Part shown: positions 1 to 9,243 of the stretch, one piece after another
How positions within the stretch are numbered: position 1 is the first letter of the stretch
How the letters are laid out: the number at the start of each line of letters is the position of its first letter
Source of the DNA: Syntrophobacterales bacterium
Lineage (GTDB): Bacteria; Desulfobacterota; Syntrophobacteria; BM002
DNA length: 19,297 nt
Reading direction: 5' to 3'
NCBI GenBank assembly: GCA_030613915.1
Contig: JAUWKY010000003.1
Location: 1 to 19,297 of the forward strand
The notes under the pieces: model-generated
What the model was told of the DNA's origin: nothing
Seen by the model: only the letters and a program-made list of their open reading frames with translations
Database searches by the model: none
Position numbers and translations under genes: made by a program

Positions 1-132
1 TTGGATGCTCTCTGGTTGATCCATAAGTTTTTCCCAGCAAAAATGGTTACATGACAAAAAAAACAGGATGAAACGCCCAAAACCTGAACCTCGCCTCAGA
101 CCTTGGCGCCGCCATCCTGCTCGCTTTCATCA

Positions 133-312
133 AGCCCGGATATTTCATGAATTGCTGTCGCGAGACCACGAAGATGGGAGTGCCACCTGGCAACCGCAAG
201 GAGTTGGTTCCGAGGCGTACCTGAACGGTACGTCGCAGGGACCGACATCCGAGGACGCCAGGAAGGACAACCATATCCGTGGTCGTAGCAAGTCATTCAT
301 GAAGTATCCGGG

Positions 313-314
<2 letters not shown>
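133..314. repeat. 182-bp imperfect palindrome (MITE-like or large hairpin element)
   Basis: The two ends are near-identical 20-mers in inverted orientation: AGCCCGGATATTTCATGAAT at 133-152, and its complement with one change at 295-314. The interior arms also match imperfectly, and the centre is a short perfect hairpin (CGTACC at 216-221, loop TGAAC, GGTACG at 227-232). The transcript could therefore fold into one long hairpin. The right end overlaps the gyrB stop codon, so the element lies directly 3' of gyrB and may act as its terminator. No transposase and no clear target duplication are visible. A dispersed non-autonomous element is the likeliest identity; I cannot check its copy number here. 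Confidence 0.7.
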
Positions 315-2754
<2,440 letters not shown>

Positions 2755-2765
2755 TTAAACATGTT

Positions 2766-2774
2766 ATTATACCA
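2766..2774 (-). promoter_or_regulatory. Extended -10 promoter of gyrB
   Basis: On the minus strand the 103-bp dnaN-gyrB gap carries TGGTATAAT, a perfect TATAAT with the TGn extension. The 17-bp-spaced -35 position (TAGGTT) is poor, as is usual for extended -10 promoters. Transcription would start near 2759 and give a leader of about 35 nt. gyrB can thus be expressed independently of dnaA and dnaN. Confidence 0.55.
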
Positions 2775-2827
2775 GCTTGCCACCCAAAAACCTAGCCAGA
2801 ATATTTCATCTTGCGCCAGTCAGCTCA

Positions 2828-3943
2828 TCACAACCGCATCGGCATAACCACCGAAAAGAAGCCCTCGTCTTCTTCACCAGCGATTATGCATGCGCTTGAT
2901 TCATCGATCATCTTTGCCGATATGACCTTGCTCGTCATAACTGCCAGAATCTCCATAAAATAGCGTGGATTAAAGGCGATAGTCATCTCTTCACCCTGGT
3001 AGGTTACAGGAATCTCCTCCCTGGCGTCGCCTATCTCTGGATTGTTGGAAATAATTTCCATATGTTCTGCATTGATCTTACAGCGTATACCGCGGTACCG
3101 ATCAGTTGAGATAATGGACATGCGTCGTAGCATTTCCATGAATCTCGGACGATCAACCTCCAGTACCCTCTCACAATTTTTCGGTACCACTGTGTCATAA
3201 TCTGGGAAGTCGCCATCGATGAGCCTCATAATTAAGGTGGATTCACCTTGTCTGAAGATGGCAGTATTTTCTTGAAAAGCCACCTGCACCTGCTCGCTTT
3301 CTTCTAGAAGCCGACTCAGTTCCAGCATTCCCTTTCTGGGAATTATAATACCCTTGTCAAAAGCGAATTTGGTCACCTCTGGAAGTGGCTTTTGGATGAA
3401 GGCGAGTCGATGACCGTCGGTGGCCACCAATTTTAGACAGACGGGATCCTCGGTCTCCACTTTTTCAAAATATATTCCAGAGAGATTGTATCGTGTCTCC
3501 TCCGTGGAAACAGCAAAGATCGTCTTGTCTATCATTTCCTTCAGTAGGGGCGCTTCCATCTCAACCCACTCTACATCCTCATATTTCATCACTTGAGGGA
3601 ACTCATCCGCTGGAAGTCCCACGAGATTATACTCTGTAGTTCCACTGGAGATATTTACCCACTGGTTTTCTTTCTCAGTGATGCGGAGTTCAGGAAATGG
3701 AAGTTCTTTAACGATCTCATAGAATTTTCGTGCCTGGATAGTAACCGCTCCTTCTTTTGTGACCTTGGCTTCGTGTCTTCCGGTAAAACTGACCTCCAGA
3801 TTGGTTGCGGTTAGATGCAGTTGTTGCTCTTTTGCTTCTAAAAGCACATTGGAAAGAACCGGCATTGAGCTGCGTTTCTCTGCAACAGACTGGGATTTCT
3901 GTAAACCTCTGAGAAGATCATCTCGTTGAATGGTGAGTTCCAT
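2828..3943 (-). CDS. dnaN: DNA polymerase III beta subunit (sliding clamp)
   Basis: This protein forms the dimeric ring that tethers DNA polymerase III to DNA. The 371-aa product is colinear with DnaN over its full length: the N-terminal MELTIQRDDLLRGL segment, the VSTEETRYNLSGIYFE and VATDGHRLAF segments of the middle domain, the DGDFPDY segment, and the C-terminal VMPMRL tail that lines the protein-binding pocket. The start ATG is preceded by an ideal AAGGAGG. It lies 93 bp downstream of dnaA, in the standard dnaA-dnaN order. A promoter in that gap suggests separate transcription. The next gene is gyrB, not recF. Confidence 0.98.
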   Translation of the reverse strand: MELTIQRDDLLRGLQKSQSVAEKRSSMPVLSNVLLEAKEQQLHLTATNLEVSFTGRHEAKVTKEGAVTIQARKFYEIVKELPFPELRITEKENQWVNISSGTTEYNLVGLPADEFPQVMKYEDVEWVEMEAPLLKEMIDKTIFAVSTEETRYNLSGIYFEKVETEDPVCLKLVATDGHRLAFIQKPLPEVTKFAFDKGIIIPRKGMLELSRLLEESEQVQVAFQENTAIFRQGESTLIMRLIDGDFPDYDTVVPKNCERVLEVDRPRFMEMLRRMSIISTDRYRGIRCKINAEHMEIISNNPEIGDAREEIPVTYQGEEMTIAFNPRYFMEILAVMTSKVISAKMIDESSACIIAGEEDEGFFSVVMPMRL

Positions 3944-3999
3944 TACCCCTCCTTATTAAAGGCTTTGATTATTTATATTAAAGTATTGGTAAAGATAAT

Positions 4000-4028
4000 A
4001 TTAAACATAAGGCCTGTATATTTGTAAA
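4000..4028 (-). promoter_or_regulatory. Predicted dnaN promoter
   Basis: In the AT-rich dnaA-dnaN gap the minus strand reads TTTACA, 17 bases, TTTAAT. This is a plausible sigma-70 promoter whose -35 box starts just after the dnaA stop. The same hexamer pair with the same spacing recurs upstream of the tmcC-like gene. Confidence 0.4.
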
Positions 4029-4036
4029 TAACAACA

Positions 4037-5374
4037 CTAGTCCTTTGATTTTTCAATTACTTCTTCCTTATAATCTTCCAATAGTTTCTTTTCAATCTCA
4101 ACGATTCGTTCAGCAAATACTCTATTTCTTCTTATCTCAGCACGTACCTTGCGACAGGCATAAATAACTGTGGAATGATCCCGACCGCCAAAGGAGTCCC
4201 CAATGGCAGCGTAGGTTGACCCAGTCAGCTTTCTGCTAAGGTACATCCCGGCTTGGCGAGCAATTACCAGGGGCCGGGCTTTAGTTGCTCCTGGGAGCGC
4301 TTCCAAGGAGACACCATAGGCAGCACACACTTCCTTTTGGATGGCTTGCATGGAAAGTCTTTTCGGTCTAGGAGTGGTGTTTCCATGGATAGCAAAGGAT
4401 CTCTCTTTCAGGCTCGGAAGACTGCCCTCCTTTTCAACAATTTCTTGCAACTTTTCCACAAAGTCCTTGATCTCGTGAAAATTAAGAGGCCCATGTTCTG
4501 CAAGATATCGGCAGATCTCTTTAGATGCCGGCATCTTACTTGCGCCGAGGAAGGTTTCGATTACTTGGTAGCAACCGTCAATATCCGGCTCTTGAATGCG
4601 TGCTATCAATCCCCAGCCTAACCGAGAGCGAAGGCCCAGAGAGAGATCGGGGACCTGGTGAGGAAGGCGAGTGGCAGTAAACACCATTCTTGTCCCCACG
4701 TCGTAGCACCAATTAAATATTTCTCTGAGATGTTGCTGGAAATTTCCCTCAGGAGGCACTTGATGGACATCATCCACCAACAGAACCTTGATACCGCTCA
4801 GGCTCTGCCGGAGTGCTTCGTATGGGGAAGGCGGTATGGAGGGACCGAAGACAAGGAGATTTCGACAACTGAGATAGGCGACACTGCCGTCATTGTTGGC
4901 CTGCCAATCATTGCCGATAGCGTGGAGAAGATGAGTCTTGCCTAGTCCCGGAGGCCCTTCAATAAACAGAGGATTGAAGGCGGCATTAGCGTCCTGACAG
5001 ACATCCTTGGCTGCAGCAAAGGCAAAGCGGTTAAAGGGAGCTAATACGTAGTTCTCAAAGGTCTGCGAGGTCTGGAAGGTTGTCGCAAGTGGTACATTGC
5101 CTATGAATGGGCGCTGGGTTTTGGAGGACTTACCCTGACCATCAGGCTTTTGCAGGAGAAGCCGGACACCGCTATCTATCATGCGGCAGGATGATTGCAT
5201 GAGTGCAAGGTAATGTTCCTCAATCCAGTAATAATGGAATCGGCTGGGGGCCTGTAAGACAAGGTGGCCGCTTTGCAGGGTAGTAACCTTAAGAGGCTCT
5301 ATCCATTGCTGGAACTGCTCAGCGGTCAGAGTCTGTTTCAAAACCCTGCGTGCCTCGGGCCACAGGGAGTCCAT
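4037..5374 (-). CDS. dnaA: Chromosomal replication initiator DnaA (divergent)
   Basis: DnaA is an AAA+ ATPase that binds DnaA boxes and opens the replication origin. The 445-aa protein shows domain I (about residues 1-75), a short linker, the AAA+ domain (Walker A GPPGLGKTH from about residue 140; Walker B LLVDD; a sensor/Arg region with LRSRLGWGL) and the C-terminal DNA-binding domain with the signature GGRDHSTVIYACRKV. ATG at 5372-5374 is chosen because GAGGT sits seven bases upstream; a TTG two codons earlier would lie on top of that site. The Walker A region deviates from the usual GGVGLGKTH, and the segment around VDDVHQVPPEGN is also unusual. Gene order with dnaN and gyrB supports a genuine DnaA rather than Hda or a DnaC-like paralogue. 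Confidence 0.93.
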   Translation of the reverse strand: MDSLWPEARRVLKQTLTAEQFQQWIEPLKVTTLQSGHLVLQAPSRFHYYWIEEHYLALMQSSCRMIDSGVRLLLQKPDGQGKSSKTQRPFIGNVPLATTFQTSQTFENYVLAPFNRFAFAAAKDVCQDANAAFNPLFIEGPPGLGKTHLLHAIGNDWQANNDGSVAYLSCRNLLVFGPSIPPSPYEALRQSLSGIKVLLVDDVHQVPPEGNFQQHLREIFNWCYDVGTRMVFTATRLPHQVPDLSLGLRSRLGWGLIARIQEPDIDGCYQVIETFLGASKMPASKEICRYLAEHGPLNFHEIKDFVEKLQEIVEKEGSLPSLKERSFAIHGNTTPRPKRLSMQAIQKEVCAAYGVSLEALPGATKARPLVIARQAGMYLSRKLTGSTYAAIGDSFGGRDHSTVIYACRKVRAEIRRNRVFAERIVEIEKKLLEDYKEEVIEKSKD

Positions 5375-5485
5375 GGGCAAACCTCGTTTCCAAACCGGCT
5401 TCGCCTGCTGTGGCGAAAACTGCCGAGGGAGATATCCATCCTAACGGGATTGGTGTCGTGACCTATATCCTTATAAACTCATTGA

Positions 5486-5559
5486 TTTCTCTATGGGAAT
5501 CTGTTTGTTACTATAGAGAAAAACAGTTCAAAATTCAACGGATTTTTTACCTTAGAGAA
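5486..5559. promoter_or_regulatory. Cluster of TAGAGAA motifs at the dnaA promoter
   Basis: TTTCTCTAT at 5486-5494 and ATAGAGAAA at 5513-5521 are perfect 9-bp inverted arms 18 bases apart. A third related copy, TTAGAGAAT, lies at 5552-5560. The copies flank and overlap the dnaA promoter, which suggests binding sites for a regulator, possibly DnaA itself. They do not match the canonical TTATNCACA box. Confidence 0.3.
5510..5538 (-). promoter_or_regulatory. dnaA promoter
   Basis: The minus strand reads TTGAAT, exactly 17 bases, TATAGT: a strong match to the sigma-70 consensus. Transcription would start near 5503 and leave a leader of about 130 nt before dnaA. The -10 box lies within one arm of a 9-bp inverted repeat (5486-5494 and 5513-5521). 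Confidence 0.6.
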
Positions 5560-5578
5560 TCGCATCTTCCGAGGCGGA

Positions 5579-5608
5579 CTTCATTTTTGTCTTGACAAAA
5601 AGATGAAG
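5579..5608. repeat. 30-bp near-perfect palindrome
   Basis: CTTCAT plus TTTTGTC on the left are mirrored by GACAAAA plus ATGAAG on the right, around a two-base centre and with one two-base bulge. The core TTTTTGTC-TT-GACAAAAA (5584-5601) is perfect. It could be a bidirectional terminator, an operator or an origin structure. A TTGACA (5592-5597) lies in it, but the -10 position is weak. Confidence 0.5.
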
Positions 5609-6050
5609 CTGAAATAAACCTTCTGATAAACAATGTGAAAAAATGTTTTTTCTCGAGGTGGCTTAGTCACCAATCCCCCAAAAGCGTTATTTGGTCTCCG
5701 TTCGCACCATTTTACGCTTATCAAAGACATCCTGGCGTCTTGAAACCTAGCTATGTGAGTTTTTTGCCGAAGCGCTGAACAGAGACATAGTTAGGAAGCT
5801 ACTAGTATGTACAGGCGATAGTTATTTTTCTGCCTAGCTAACTTACCATTCCCGACAAGTTCCAGGTAGTGGAAAATGTTGCACTTCCGGGGCCTGGATT
5901 CAGCGAAGGTAATTATTGCAGTCCTTGATGGACGAAATGCCTGAGGTTTTGAAGATAGACTTGTTCTGGAAAAATATAGTCCGAAGGGGGTGATGACGGC
6001 AGCGATCATATGACTACACCATAACACCTGTAAGAACATTCATATCAACC

Positions 6051-6066
6051 AAGGAGGTAAGGAGGT
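6051..6066 (+). promoter_or_regulatory. Tandem Shine-Dalgarno of fhs
   Basis: AAGGAGGT, the full complement of the 16S anti-SD, occurs twice back to back. The second copy ends four bases before the fhs ATG and the first ends twelve bases before it. This fixes the fhs start and suggests strong translation. Confidence 0.7.
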
Positions 6067-6070
6067 TTCA

Positions 6071-7834
6071 ATGGCTTATGATGCAGTAAAGATGGCAGAC
6101 TGGCAGATCTCGGAAGCGGCTGAGAAGAATATGCCTACCCCCGATGAGTGGCGGGAAAAGCTGGCCCTGGAGAAGGACGAAGTCATCCCTATGGGAAGGT
6201 TGTGCCGCTTGGACTTCATGAAGATCATCGATCGCCTCAAGGATAAGCCGGACGGCAAGTACATTGAGGTGACCGCCATTACTCCCACGCCCTTGGGCGA
6301 AGGAAAGAGCACCACTTCCTGCGGTCTGATGGAAGGTCTTGGAAAGCGCGGCGTCAACGTCGGCGGTTGCCTGCGACAGCCTTCAGGTGGGCCCACCATG
6401 AACATCAAGGGAACCGCGGCCGGCGGCGGCAATTCCCTGCTGATTCCCATGACCGAGTTTTCCATGGGTCTCACCGGCGACATCAACGACATCATGAACG
6501 CCCACAACTTGGCCATGGTGGCCCTGACCGCCAGGATGCAGCATGAGCGTAACTACTCCGATGAACAGCTTGCGCGCCTTACCCGCATGCCCAGGCTGGA
6601 CATCGACCCCACCCGGGTGGAGATGGGCTGGATCATGGATTTTTGTGCCCAGTCTCTGCGGAATATCGTCATAGGTATGGGCGGCAGGTATGACGGTTTC
6701 ACCATGCAGTCCAGTTTCGGGATTGCGGTAAGCTCCGAGCTCATGGCCATCCTTTCCATCGTGCGCGACCTGCCCGACTTGCGCGAGAAACTGAACAACA
6801 TTACCCTCGCCTTCGACAAACAGGGCAAGGTGGTGACCACCGGCGACCTGGAGGTGGGTAACGCCATGACCGCCTGGATGCGGAACACCATCAACCCAAC
6901 TCTGATGTGTACCGCTGAGTATCAGCCCTGCATGGTCCATGCCGGCCCCTTTGCCAACATCGCCGTGGGCCAAAGCTCCATCATTGCCGACCGTGTCGGC
7001 CTCAAGATTTTTGACTACCACGTGACCGAGTCCGGCTTTGGTGCTGATATCGGCTTCGAGAAGTTCTGGAACGTCAAGTGCCGTTACAGCGGTTTGAAAC
7101 CCCACGTTTCCGTGCTCACCAGCACCATTCGTGCCCTGAAGATGCACGGCGGCGGACCCAAGGTGATAGCCGGCCTGCCGCTACCTGAAGAGTACACGAA
7201 AGAAGGTCTGGACGTACTGGAAAAGGGTGTGCAGAACATGGTGCACCACATCAATACCATCCGGCAGTCCGGAATTAACCCGGTGGTCTGCATAAACCGC
7301 TTCCACACCGATACCGACGCTGAGGTGGCCATGGTGCGCAAGGCAGCCGAGGAAGCCGGGGCCCGCTGTGCAGAGTCCACTCACTGGGCCGATGGCGGTG
7401 ACGGTGCCCTGGAGTTCGCTGATGTGGTCATCGAGGCCTGCGAGGAAGAGCCCGACTTCAAGTTCCTCTACCCGTTAGAGACGAAGCTGCGTGATCGGGT
7501 TGAACTCATAGCCAAGAACGTCTATGGAGCCGATGGTGTGGCCTGGACCCCGGTGGCTGAAGCCAAGGCCAAAATGCTCGAGGCTGACTCCCAATACGAT
7601 GACTACACCACCATGATGGTCAAGACCCACCTCTCTCTCACCCACGATCCGGCGGTCAAGGGTGTACCCAAGGGGTGGACTCTCCCCATTCAGGATGTGC
7701 TCATCTTCTCCGGCGCCAAGTTCCTCTGCCCCTGCTGCGGTACCATCAGCCTGATGCCGGGAACCAGTTCGGATCCAGCCTACCGCAGGGTGGATGTGGA
7801 CGTTGATACCGGCAAGGTGACGGGACTGTTCTAG
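6071..7834 (+). CDS. fhs: Formate-tetrahydrofolate ligase
   Basis: The enzyme makes 10-formyl-THF from formate, THF and ATP, the formate-activating step of the Wood-Ljungdahl methyl branch; in acetyl-CoA oxidisers it runs backwards and yields ATP. The 587-aa cytoplasmic protein carries the family nucleotide-binding loop [12 protein letters not shown] (about residues 71-82), the following [17 protein letters not shown] segment, the [10 protein letters not shown] region and the GGGPKV region. It is slightly longer than the common 556-560 aa form, mainly at the N terminus. ATG 6071 is fixed by a tandem AAGGAGGT. folD follows after a structured gap of 157 bp. The linkage with folD, metVF and cooC indicates a catabolic or autotrophic C1 pathway rather than purine synthesis alone. 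Confidence 0.97.
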   Translation: MAYDAVKMADWQISEAAEKNMPTPDEWREKLALEKDEVIPMGRLCRLDFMKIIDRLKDKPDGKYIEVTAITPTPLGEGKSTTSCGLMEGLGKRGVNVGGCLRQPSGGPTMNIKGTAAGGGNSLLIPMTEFSMGLTGDINDIMNAHNLAMVALTARMQHERNYSDEQLARLTRMPRLDIDPTRVEMGWIMDFCAQSLRNIVIGMGGRYDGFTMQSSFGIAVSSELMAILSIVRDLPDLREKLNNITLAFDKQGKVVTTGDLEVGNAMTAWMRNTINPTLMCTAEYQPCMVHAGPFANIAVGQSSIIADRVGLKIFDYHVTESGFGADIGFEKFWNVKCRYSGLKPHVSVLTSTIRALKMHGGGPKVIAGLPLPEEYTKEGLDVLEKGVQNMVHHINTIRQSGINPVVCINRFHTDTDAEVAMVRKAAEEAGARCAESTHWADGGDGALEFADVVIEACEEEPDFKFLYPLETKLRDRVELIAKNVYGADGVAWTPVAEAKAKMLEADSQYDDYTTMMVKTHLSLTHDPAVKGVPKGWTLPIQDVLIFSGAKFLCPCCGTISLMPGTSSDPAYRRVDVDVDTGKVTGLF

Positions 7835-7853
7835 AGGAAATCACTTGAGGAGG

Positions 7854-7979
7854 CGGTCTTTTAGGGAAGACCGGTCCTGAAGGTGGAAAAACACAGGCCG
7901 AGAACTAAAGAATAAGTCCAGTTCAAGGCTGTATGGAAATTGGCAGGCAGGGCTCCATCGCCCTGCCTTGCCTGTTTTT
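7854..7979 (+). promoter_or_regulatory. Three-hairpin leader ending in a terminator-like stem, upstream of folD
   Basis: Between fhs and folD three stem-loops follow one another. P1 is CGGTCTT/AAGACCG at 7854-7873. P2 is an extended stem at 7894-7931 with GAACT/AGTTC and outer CAGGCC/GGCTG. P3 is at 7942-7979, GGCAGG-CAGGGC/GCCCTG-CCTTGCC, followed by TTTTT. P3 is a good intrinsic terminator and ends just before the folD ribosome binding site. It may simply terminate fhs, or act as an attenuator of folD. I do not recognise a known riboswitch class. Confidence 0.45.
7942..7979 (+). terminator. Intrinsic terminator between fhs and folD
   Basis: A GC-rich stem (CAGGGC/GCCCTG, extended outward with one bulge, loop TCCATC) is followed directly by five T residues. 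It sits only 12 bases before the folD start, so folD needs read-through or a control switch. Confidence 0.7.
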
Positions 7980-7991
7980 GAAGGAGGAGTT

Positions 7992-8879
7992 ATGGCTGCA
8001 AAACTGCTAAAAGGCGCAGAGGTCGCCAAAGAGATCCGCGAGAAACTTAAAAAAGAAGTAGATGAATTAAAGGCGAAACACAACGTTGTCCCAGGTCTGG
8101 TAACCATCCTGGTAGGTGAAGATCCCGCTTCTGAGAGTTACGTCCGTGCCAAGCAGAAAACCGCCCATGAACTCGGTTTTCACTCCATCCAGGATAATCA
8201 ACCCGCCGATCTGGATGAGGAGGCGTTGCTGGCTCTCATCGACAAGTACAACAAGGATCCAGAAATTCATGGCATCCTGGTGCAGCTTCCCCTGCCCAAA
8301 CACATCGACGATCAGAAGGTCCTGCTCTCCATCGATCCGGACAAGGACGTGGATGGTTTCCACCCCACCAACGTGGGAAAATTGTTGATCGGTAACCCCT
8401 ACTACAGCCCCTGCACTCCTTCCGGGATACAAGAGCTGCTGGCTCGCTCCGGAGCTACGGTTGAAGGCGCGGAGGTGGTGGTGGTTGGTCGTTCCAACAT
8501 CGTGGGCAAGCCCATTGCCGCCATGCTCATGCAAAAGGGACCCGCGGCCAATGCCACCGTTACCGTGGTGCACACCCGCACTAAGGACGTGGCTTTCCAC
8601 ACCAAGCGCGCCGATATCCTCATTGTCGCCGCTGGCGTGCCTGAATACATCAAAGGCGACATGATCAAGCCGGGTGCGGTGATTATCGATGTGGGCGTCA
8701 ACGAGGTGGGCCGGACTGAGGAAGGCAAACGCATCCTCAAAGGTGATGTGGCCTTTGACGAGGCGGTTGAGGTGGCTTCGGCCATTACGCCTGTCCCGGG
8801 CGGCGTAGGCCCCATGACCATCACCATGTTGATGCAAAACACCGTGCACGCCTGCAAGGTACACAAAAAGCTTGCATAG
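7992..8879 (+). CDS. folD: Bifunctional methylene-THF dehydrogenase / methenyl-THF cyclohydrolase
   Basis: FolD interconverts 10-formyl-, 5,10-methenyl- and 5,10-methylene-THF with NAD(P)H, linking Fhs to MetF in the methyl branch. The 295-aa protein shows the catalytic SESYVRAKQK segment (Tyr50 and Lys54), the QLPLP motif, the DKDVDGFHP segment, the nucleotide-binding VVVGRSNIVGKP and the C-terminal TPVPGGVGPMT. ATG 7992 is chosen because AAGGAGGAG lies just upstream. An in-frame ATG at 7968 would fall inside the terminator hairpin and has no ribosome site. Length is typical for the family. It sits between fhs and hdrA, with a promoter-containing spacer after it. Confidence 0.97.
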   Translation: MAAKLLKGAEVAKEIREKLKKEVDELKAKHNVVPGLVTILVGEDPASESYVRAKQKTAHELGFHSIQDNQPADLDEEALLALIDKYNKDPEIHGILVQLPLPKHIDDQKVLLSIDPDKDVDGFHPTNVGKLLIGNPYYSPCTPSGIQELLARSGATVEGAEVVVVGRSNIVGKPIAAMLMQKGPAANATVTVVHTRTKDVAFHTKRADILIVAAGVPEYIKGDMIKPGAVIIDVGVNEVGRTEEGKRILKGDVAFDEAVEVASAITPVPGGVGPMTITMLMQNTVHACKVHKKLA

Positions 8880-9243
8880 CGCGGAGCCGCAAAGCGCAGT
8901 GGTTGGAGCTTATTGGACAACACCTCCTGCCGCTGTGCTCTGCGTGCCATGCTGTTCGCTCCAGCTTTCCTTGTTCCCGTGTTGAGACAGGGACGAGCAA
9001 AGAGATGTGGTCTTGTGGGAGCGGCTTTTTTGCGGCAGTTTTTATAGAATCGGTTGTTGGCGACAGTGCTGTAGACCTTTCTTTTTAGTTTCTATGTAAC
9101 TTTAATATGTGCTTTTCATCACTAGCGTTTTGAGTTATAATTAAGCCCTTTCCAATGATACCCCTGAGTAGCTTGGATAACATCTTGATATTCATACCAG
9201 AAAACCTTCAGCCGAAGATTAAGCCCCTACAGGAGTATGGCAC
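8880..9243. other. 364-bp spacer between folD and hdrA
   Basis: No gene is visible here. It contains a bulged hairpin (GTTCCCGTGT / ACAGGGAC at 8973-8994) without a T tract, an AT-rich stretch, the predicted hdrA promoter at 9113-9141 and an AGGAG site before hdrA. A clear folD terminator is not apparent. Confidence 0.5.
9113..9141 (+). promoter_or_regulatory. Predicted promoter of the hdrA-mvhD-metVF operon
   Basis: TTTTCA, 17 bases, then a perfect TATAAT. Transcription would begin near 9148 and give a leader of about 95 nt. It implies that the HdrA/MetFV genes can be expressed apart from fhs and folD. Confidence 0.5.

Larger units (their letters stand above)
5375..6070. other. Non-coding divergent spacer, candidate origin region
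   Basis: This 696-bp gap separates dnaA (minus) from fhs (plus). I see no convincing gene in it. It contains the dnaA promoter, the TAGAGAA motifs, the 30-bp palindrome at 5579-5608, a 15-bp quasi-palindrome (GGTGGCTTAGTCACC at 5657-5671) and the fhs ribosome binding site. Only one sequence comes within one mismatch of a DnaA box (TGTGAAAAA at 5635-5643). Position next to dnaA makes it a candidate for oriC, but the expected box cluster is not visible. Confidence 0.35.

Noticed and set aside
5378..5380. TTG start for dnaA, two codons before the ATG
   Set aside because: The GAGGT ribosome site would overlap the start; ATG at 5372-5374 has correct spacing.
5657..5715. tRNA-like string (GGTGGCTTAGTCACC ... 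GTTCGCACCA)
   Set aside because: Arms do not pair into a cloverleaf; no acceptor stem or anticodon arm.
5949..5980. Possible fhs promoter with TATAGT at 5975-5980
   Set aside because: The nearest -35-like hexamer, TTGAAG, is 20 bases away, too far to support a confident call.
5791..6039. 82-aa minus-strand ORF in the dnaA-fhs spacer
   Set aside because: No homology that I recognise, no good ribosome site, composition like non-coding DNA.
6383..7147. 254-aa minus-strand ORF inside fhs
   Set aside because: Shadow of the high-GC fhs reading frame; its His/Gly-rich composition is typical of antisense frames.
8067..8864. 265-aa minus-strand ORF inside folD
   Set aside because: Antisense shadow of folD, with no family match.
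8892..8911. D-arm-like string after folD (GCGCAGTGGTTGGAGC)
   Set aside because: No anticodon stem, T arm or acceptor stem follows.
9010..9045. Possible terminator GAGCGGCTTTTTTGCGGCAG after folD
   Set aside because: GCGGC is repeated directly, not inverted, so no stem forms.
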